DNA of 64,000 nt from positions 196,635,698-196,699,697 of the forward strand of contig NC_080539.1 of NCBI RefSeq assembly GCF_028640845.1. The letters are read 5' to 3'. The position numbers were made by a program, and so were the translations under genes. Below the pieces are notes generated by a model that saw only the letters and a program-made list of their open reading frames with translations, had not been told where the DNA came from and did not search any database. The stretch comes from Ahaetulla prasina (Eukaryota; Chordata; Lepidosauria; Squamata; Colubridae). This document shows, piece after piece, positions 61,302 to 64,000 of this stretch; the first letter of the stretch is position 1, and the number at the start of each line of letters is the position of its first letter.

Positions 61302-62998
61302 AACAAACAGTGCATAACATCTCAGATAGGATCCTCACCAAAGCTGAAACCGATGTCCTTTCCAAAGGATTCAACTTTGCAGTCACTCCCAAATACATCC
61401 CCACTGAGACCATTATATGCGGAGTTGAAACCAGCCTGACCAAAATCAACCCCGATGACGCTAACAAAATCAGACTCGAAATCACCAACATCCTCTGCAG
61501 CAGCAAGCCACCCAAAAGCAACTTACCCAAAGAGGAACAGACAGCACTACTTAACCTGAAAAAAGACACCAGCATAATAATCCTACCAGCAGACAAGGGG
61601 AACGCCACGGTGGTTATGAACACATCTGACTACCAAACCAAATTAACCAACCTACTCCAAGACCCTGCATACAAGCCCCTAAAAACAGACCCCACCACCT
61701 ACCTAGAAAAAACCACTAGATCCAAAATAAAAGCCTCCCCCATCAGCGAAGAAATCCAACAAAGAATCATTCCCAGAGAAAAATCATCCAGATGCCCTAA
61801 GCTCTACGGCCTCCGCAAGATACACAAAGAAGGAACCCCACTCAGACCCATAGTCAGCTCCATAGGCTCACCTCTACAAAACCTAGCCAAATTTCTCGCC
61901 AAACAACTACAGCCCTATGCAGAATCCATCGCCTCACATGTAAAAAACTCATTCCAGTTCATAGATATCATAAAGAAACAAAACTTACAGCCCAGCGACC
62001 TACTCGTGAGCTTTGATGTCATATCCCTCTTCACCCAAGTGCCAATCAAAGAAGCCTTGACAGCTATCCAAAACAAATATAACCCCCCCAAGCATATCCT
62101 AGATCTGACCAACCACTGCCTATCCAACACATACTTCATCTATAACGGACAAAAATACAAACAAATAGAAGGAGCACCCATGGGATCACCCCTCTCACCT
62201 GTCATTGCCAACCTCTATATGAAACACTTTGAAACCCAAGCACTAGAAAAATCTGATCACAAACCCAAACTAGGGCTCAGATACGTAGACGACACCTTCA
62301 TAATCTGGCCACACAGGAAAGAAAAACTTGACAACTTCCTCACACACCTCAATAGCCTACACCCCAAAATACAGTTCACCATGGAAACAGAAGTTAACAA
62401 CCAACTTCCCTTCCTAGATGTCTTAGTCTACAAGAAACCCAATGGCTCCCTAGGACACATCATCTACCAGAAGAAAACACACACAAACCGCTATCTGCAC
62501 GCACTCTCACACCACCACCCAGCACAGATCAACTCTGTAGCCAAGACACTCATCTCTAGAACAAAACGCTTAGCTGATGAACAACACCTAAAAACCGAAT
62601 TACACACTCTCACAAACGTACTAACATCCAATGGATTCCAGAGAAATAAGATTACCAAACTAATCCAAAAAGAACCCCCCACTAAAACACAAGACAGAGA
62701 ACAAGAAAACAGCACAGCCCTCCTCCCATATATAAAAGGCACCACAGACAGAATCAGCAAGATCCTCCACAAACATAACATCAAGACAGTATTCTGCACA
62801 AACCAAAAAATATCCACCATCCTAAGAAACCCCAAAGACAAAATTGAGTTAGAAAATCAAGGAGTATATGAAATCCCATGCACCGCCTGTCCCACCACAT
62901 ACATCGGACAAACCAACAGAAGAATAAGTGCACGCATTGAAGAACACAAGAACTCATTCAAAAAGAGGAACCAACTTCTTCCTGGTCCAACACTTTAA
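61169..62998 (+). CDS. PLE reverse transcriptase - GIY-YIG endonuclease (609 codons open)
   Basis: Landmarks: PADKGNATVV at 140-149 (PLE RT1 motif), PKLYGLRKIHK at 210-220, SFDVISLFTQVP at 281-292 (first catalytic Asp), GAPMGSPLSPVIANLYM at 335-351, LRYVDDTFIIW at 370-380 (YVDD catalytic box), a thumb region to about 460, then the endonuclease: GVYEIPCTAC at 565-574, TYIGQTNRR at 577-585, RIEEHKNS at 589-596. The CxxC pair of PLE endonucleases is present. After residue 596 a frameshift ends the frame early; the missing tail continues in another frame at 62928-63113. The true N-terminus lies upstream in another frame, so the first Met (ATG at 61169) is probably not the native start. Confidence 0.88.
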   Translation: MGQIQNNSRLEAKHRPPSRQTHTPTNSRLQERQKQTPPPSQQHMKQTVHNISDRILTKAETDVLSKGFNFAVTPKYIPTETIICGVETSLTKINPDDANKIRLEITNILCSSKPPKSNLPKEEQTALLNLKKDTSIIILPADKGNATVVMNTSDYQTKLTNLLQDPAYKPLKTDPTTYLEKTTRSKIKASPISEEIQQRIIPREKSSRCPKLYGLRKIHKEGTPLRPIVSSIGSPLQNLAKFLAKQLQPYAESIASHVKNSFQFIDIIKKQNLQPSDLLVSFDVISLFTQVPIKEALTAIQNKYNPPKHILDLTNHCLSNTYFIYNGQKYKQIEGAPMGSPLSPVIANLYMKHFETQALEKSDHKPKLGLRYVDDTFIIWPHRKEKLDNFLTHLNSLHPKIQFTMETEVNNQLPFLDVLVYKKPNGSLGHIIYQKKTHTNRYLHALSHHHPAQINSVAKTLISRTKRLADEQHLKTELHTLTNVLTSNGFQRNKITKLIQKEPPTKTQDREQENSTALLPYIKGTTDRISKILHKHNIKTVFCTNQKISTILRNPKDKIELENQGVYEIPCTACPTTYIGQTNRRISARIEEHKNSFKKRNQLLPGPTL

Positions 62999-63113
62999 AG
63001 TCACAGGACACGATATTGACTTTAAAAAGACCAGAACTATCGCCAAAACTGAACACTTTAACAACAGAATAATCAGAGAAGCCATTGAGATAGAAAACGC
63101 CCACACAGCATGA
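62928..63113 (+). pseudogene. Frameshifted C-terminal tail of PLE protein
   Basis: Continues the endonuclease protein after the frameshift near 62960: residues around FKVTGHDIDFKKTRTI and HFNNRIIREAIEIE resemble the conserved GHxIDF and R.REAIEIxK segments that follow GIY-YIG in PLEs. It ends at a TGA at 63111-63113. Confidence 0.75.
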
Positions 63114-63435
63114 ACAAACGAGATGATACCTCCGCCTACCAGCCATTTGGAAACCTGCCCTTATTGACAAACGAGTCCCTAACACGAGGAATGACACCAG
63201 ACCCACACTCACGAGGTCCACACAGGATGTCACCACCACACATCCACCCAGAAAGCAGACCCAAACCCACACTGATCAGGAAGCACGACCAAGGACCAGA
63301 AGCCAGACCGCAGCTGCAACATTAGCCATTTCAAACCCCTCCAATCCATACATGCAGCAGACTGACACCCACTACGAAGATGTAGCACGACCACGAACAC
63401 GAAGCCAAACAGCAGCAGTGCAGCTCACCAGCTCA
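63114..63435 (+). other. PLE 3' untranslated region
   Basis: Between the stop codon and the right terminal repeat. It is colinear with the minus-strand image of 13340-13690 in the older PLE fragment. Confidence 0.7.
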
Positions 63436-63725
63436 AATCCCCCTGCAACTCAGACTAATCTGAGCACAACCAAACCCCCAACCAAACAGGACACACCCCC
63501 AGCCAATCAGAGCACAAAAAAACCCCATCCAATCAGAGCACAGCCAAGCTCCCACCCAATCAGTTCAAACCCCCACTAGCAGTTAAAAAGGAAGAAACAG
63601 CTGCAATCACACATTGCTCCCAGAAGCACGAAGCTGAAGCCTGAAGATGACGAATGAGACTTCGTCGAAACGTCGCCAAGACACTTCCAATTTTACGCGG
63701 GAGAAAACCCGAATAACCAAAGACC

Positions 63726-63727
<2 letters not shown>
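63436..63727 (+). repeat. PLE right terminal repeat
   Basis: Inverted partner of 60339-60663. It contains the intact ribozyme-like core at 63641-63674. Confidence 0.88.
63641..63674 (+). ncRNA. Hammerhead-ribozyme-like motif in PLE terminal repeat
   Basis: CTGAAGA (63641-63647), one extra T, then stem II GACGAA (63649-63654) / TTCGTC (63661-63666) around a 6-nt loop, then GAAA (63667-63670) and CGTC (63671-63674). These match the hammerhead core CUGANGA ... GAAA ... GUC; cleavage would follow C63674. Hammerheads in PLE terminal repeats are published. Weak points are the unpaired U after CUGAAGA, a stem I of only about 2 bp by eye, and a stem III that could form only between two ACGU palindromes of a dimer. 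Confidence 0.55.
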
Positions 63728-63771
<44 letters not shown>

Positions 63772-63783
63772 TGTATGTATGTA
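63728..63783. repeat. (TA)n (TATG)n tract between two PLE ends
   Basis: About ten TA dinucleotides followed by about ten TATG units. It is bounded on both sides by PLE termini in opposite orientation. Confidence 0.92.
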
Positions 63784-64000
63784 TATTTGTTTTCGTAGGT
63801 TTTCACGGGTATAGGTATGTAGGTCTTGGCATATTCGGGTCTTTTCCCGTGTAAGGTTGAGAGTATCTTGGTGACGTTTCGACGAGGTCTCACTCATCAT
63901 CTTCAGGCTGGTGCTTTGGGCTTCATGCTTCTCGAGCAAAGAGCGGTCAAAGCTGTCGTCTCTCTATAAATACTGGTTTTTTAACACCTCCCGCCTACCA
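63784..64000 (-). mobile_element. Second, diverged PLE terminal repeat, runs off the window
   Basis: On the plus strand it starts TTTTCGTAGGTTTTCACGGG, a diverged version of the TTTTCTGAGGTTTTCGCGGG terminus at 13011 and 60340. The next 120 bp stay alignable and include a ribozyme-like core. Beyond 63920 it shares little with the other family, ending in CACCTCCCGCC. Confidence 0.75.
63873..63906 (-). ncRNA. Hammerhead-ribozyme-like motif, diverged PLE
   Basis: On the minus strand: CTGAAGA (63906-63900), T, stem II GATGAG (63898-63893) / CTCGTC (63886-63881), GAAA (63880-63877), CGTC (63876-63873). Relative to the 63641 copy, an A-U pair of stem II has become G-C and a C-G pair has become U-G, so pairing is kept. 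The base after the predicted cleavage site differs (A), weakening stem I. Confidence 0.5.

Larger units (their letters stand above)
60339..63727 (+). mobile_element. Penelope-like element, near full length, with inverted terminal repeats
   Basis: The internal region codes for an RT plus GIY-YIG protein. Left end 60339-60663 is the inverted copy of right end 63436-63727 (about 300 bp). The right copy is shorter by roughly 30 bp and ends in (TA)n. A leftover terminal motif, CCTCAGAAAACCTCAGAAAACA at 60668-60689, marks the junction of left repeat and body. Inverted terminal repeats and a GIY-YIG endonuclease are known traits of Penelope-like elements. Few disabling changes are seen: a duplication near 60863-61206 and a frameshift near 62960. 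Confidence 0.87.

Overview
This is a stretch of vertebrate nuclear DNA, almost certainly from a squamate reptile and most likely a snake. The host gene evidence is two adjacent minus-strand exons (22044-22302 and 23304-23510) that encode part of the polarity scaffold PARD3B. They have GT/AG splice sites and matching intron phases. Everything else lies within or beside large introns of that gene. The snake assignment rests on the repeats: CR1-group LINEs with (ATTCT)n tails, L2-type LINEs whose 3' stem-loop is shared with tRNA-derived SINEs, a Sauria/BovB-type SINE, Penelope-like elements (PLEs) with a GIY-YIG endonuclease, R4/R2-group LINEs, a BovB-like LINE, a Ty3/gypsy element and many small hAT-like elements. 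No bacterial, plasmid or CRISPR features are present.

Layout. 1-2578: a minus-strand CR1-clade LINE with ORF1, endonuclease and the start of RT. 3590-5425: a CR1-group LINE fragment. 5637-5895: a SINE. 7746-10201: a 5'-truncated L2-type LINE with an uninterrupted 738-codon RT frame. 11285-12974: two SINEs. 13010-18790: a complex block containing a PLE fragment, a 951-bp segment present twice (14539-15489 and 17840-18790, one mismatch seen), a split hAT-like element and the 3' part of a gypsy element. 20539-21015: a CR1 3' end. 22044-23510: the PARD3B exons. 25175-26573: hAT fragment, CR1-group LINE and pentanucleotide satellite. 29565-30173: a hAT-like MITE with a 65-bp direct repeat around a hairpin-rich insertion. 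32492-33590: a second L2 copy. 35412-42279: several MITEs and LINE or SINE remnants. 43011-44553: a third CR1-group LINE. 45815-46985: an old L2 and a minus-strand R4 3' end. 52906-53199: a hAT MITE with a perfect 8-bp target duplication. 54370-57170: an R4-type LINE interrupted by a CR1 copy that is itself interrupted. 58900-60175: a decayed BovB-like LINE. 60339-63727: the best-preserved PLE. 63784-64000: the edge of a second, diverged PLE.

Of most interest are the PLE terminal repeats. They carry a hammerhead-ribozyme-like core (clearest at 63641-63674 on the plus strand and 63873-63906 on the minus strand), and stem II keeps pairing between the two diverged copies by compensatory change. 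The 60339-63727 PLE is bounded by about 300-bp inverted terminal repeats and codes for an RT-GIY-YIG protein. The 13-19 kb block records a recent duplication with a fold-back signature at its junction; an assembly artefact must be excluded. Family names are from recognition of protein motifs and termini only; no database search was possible.
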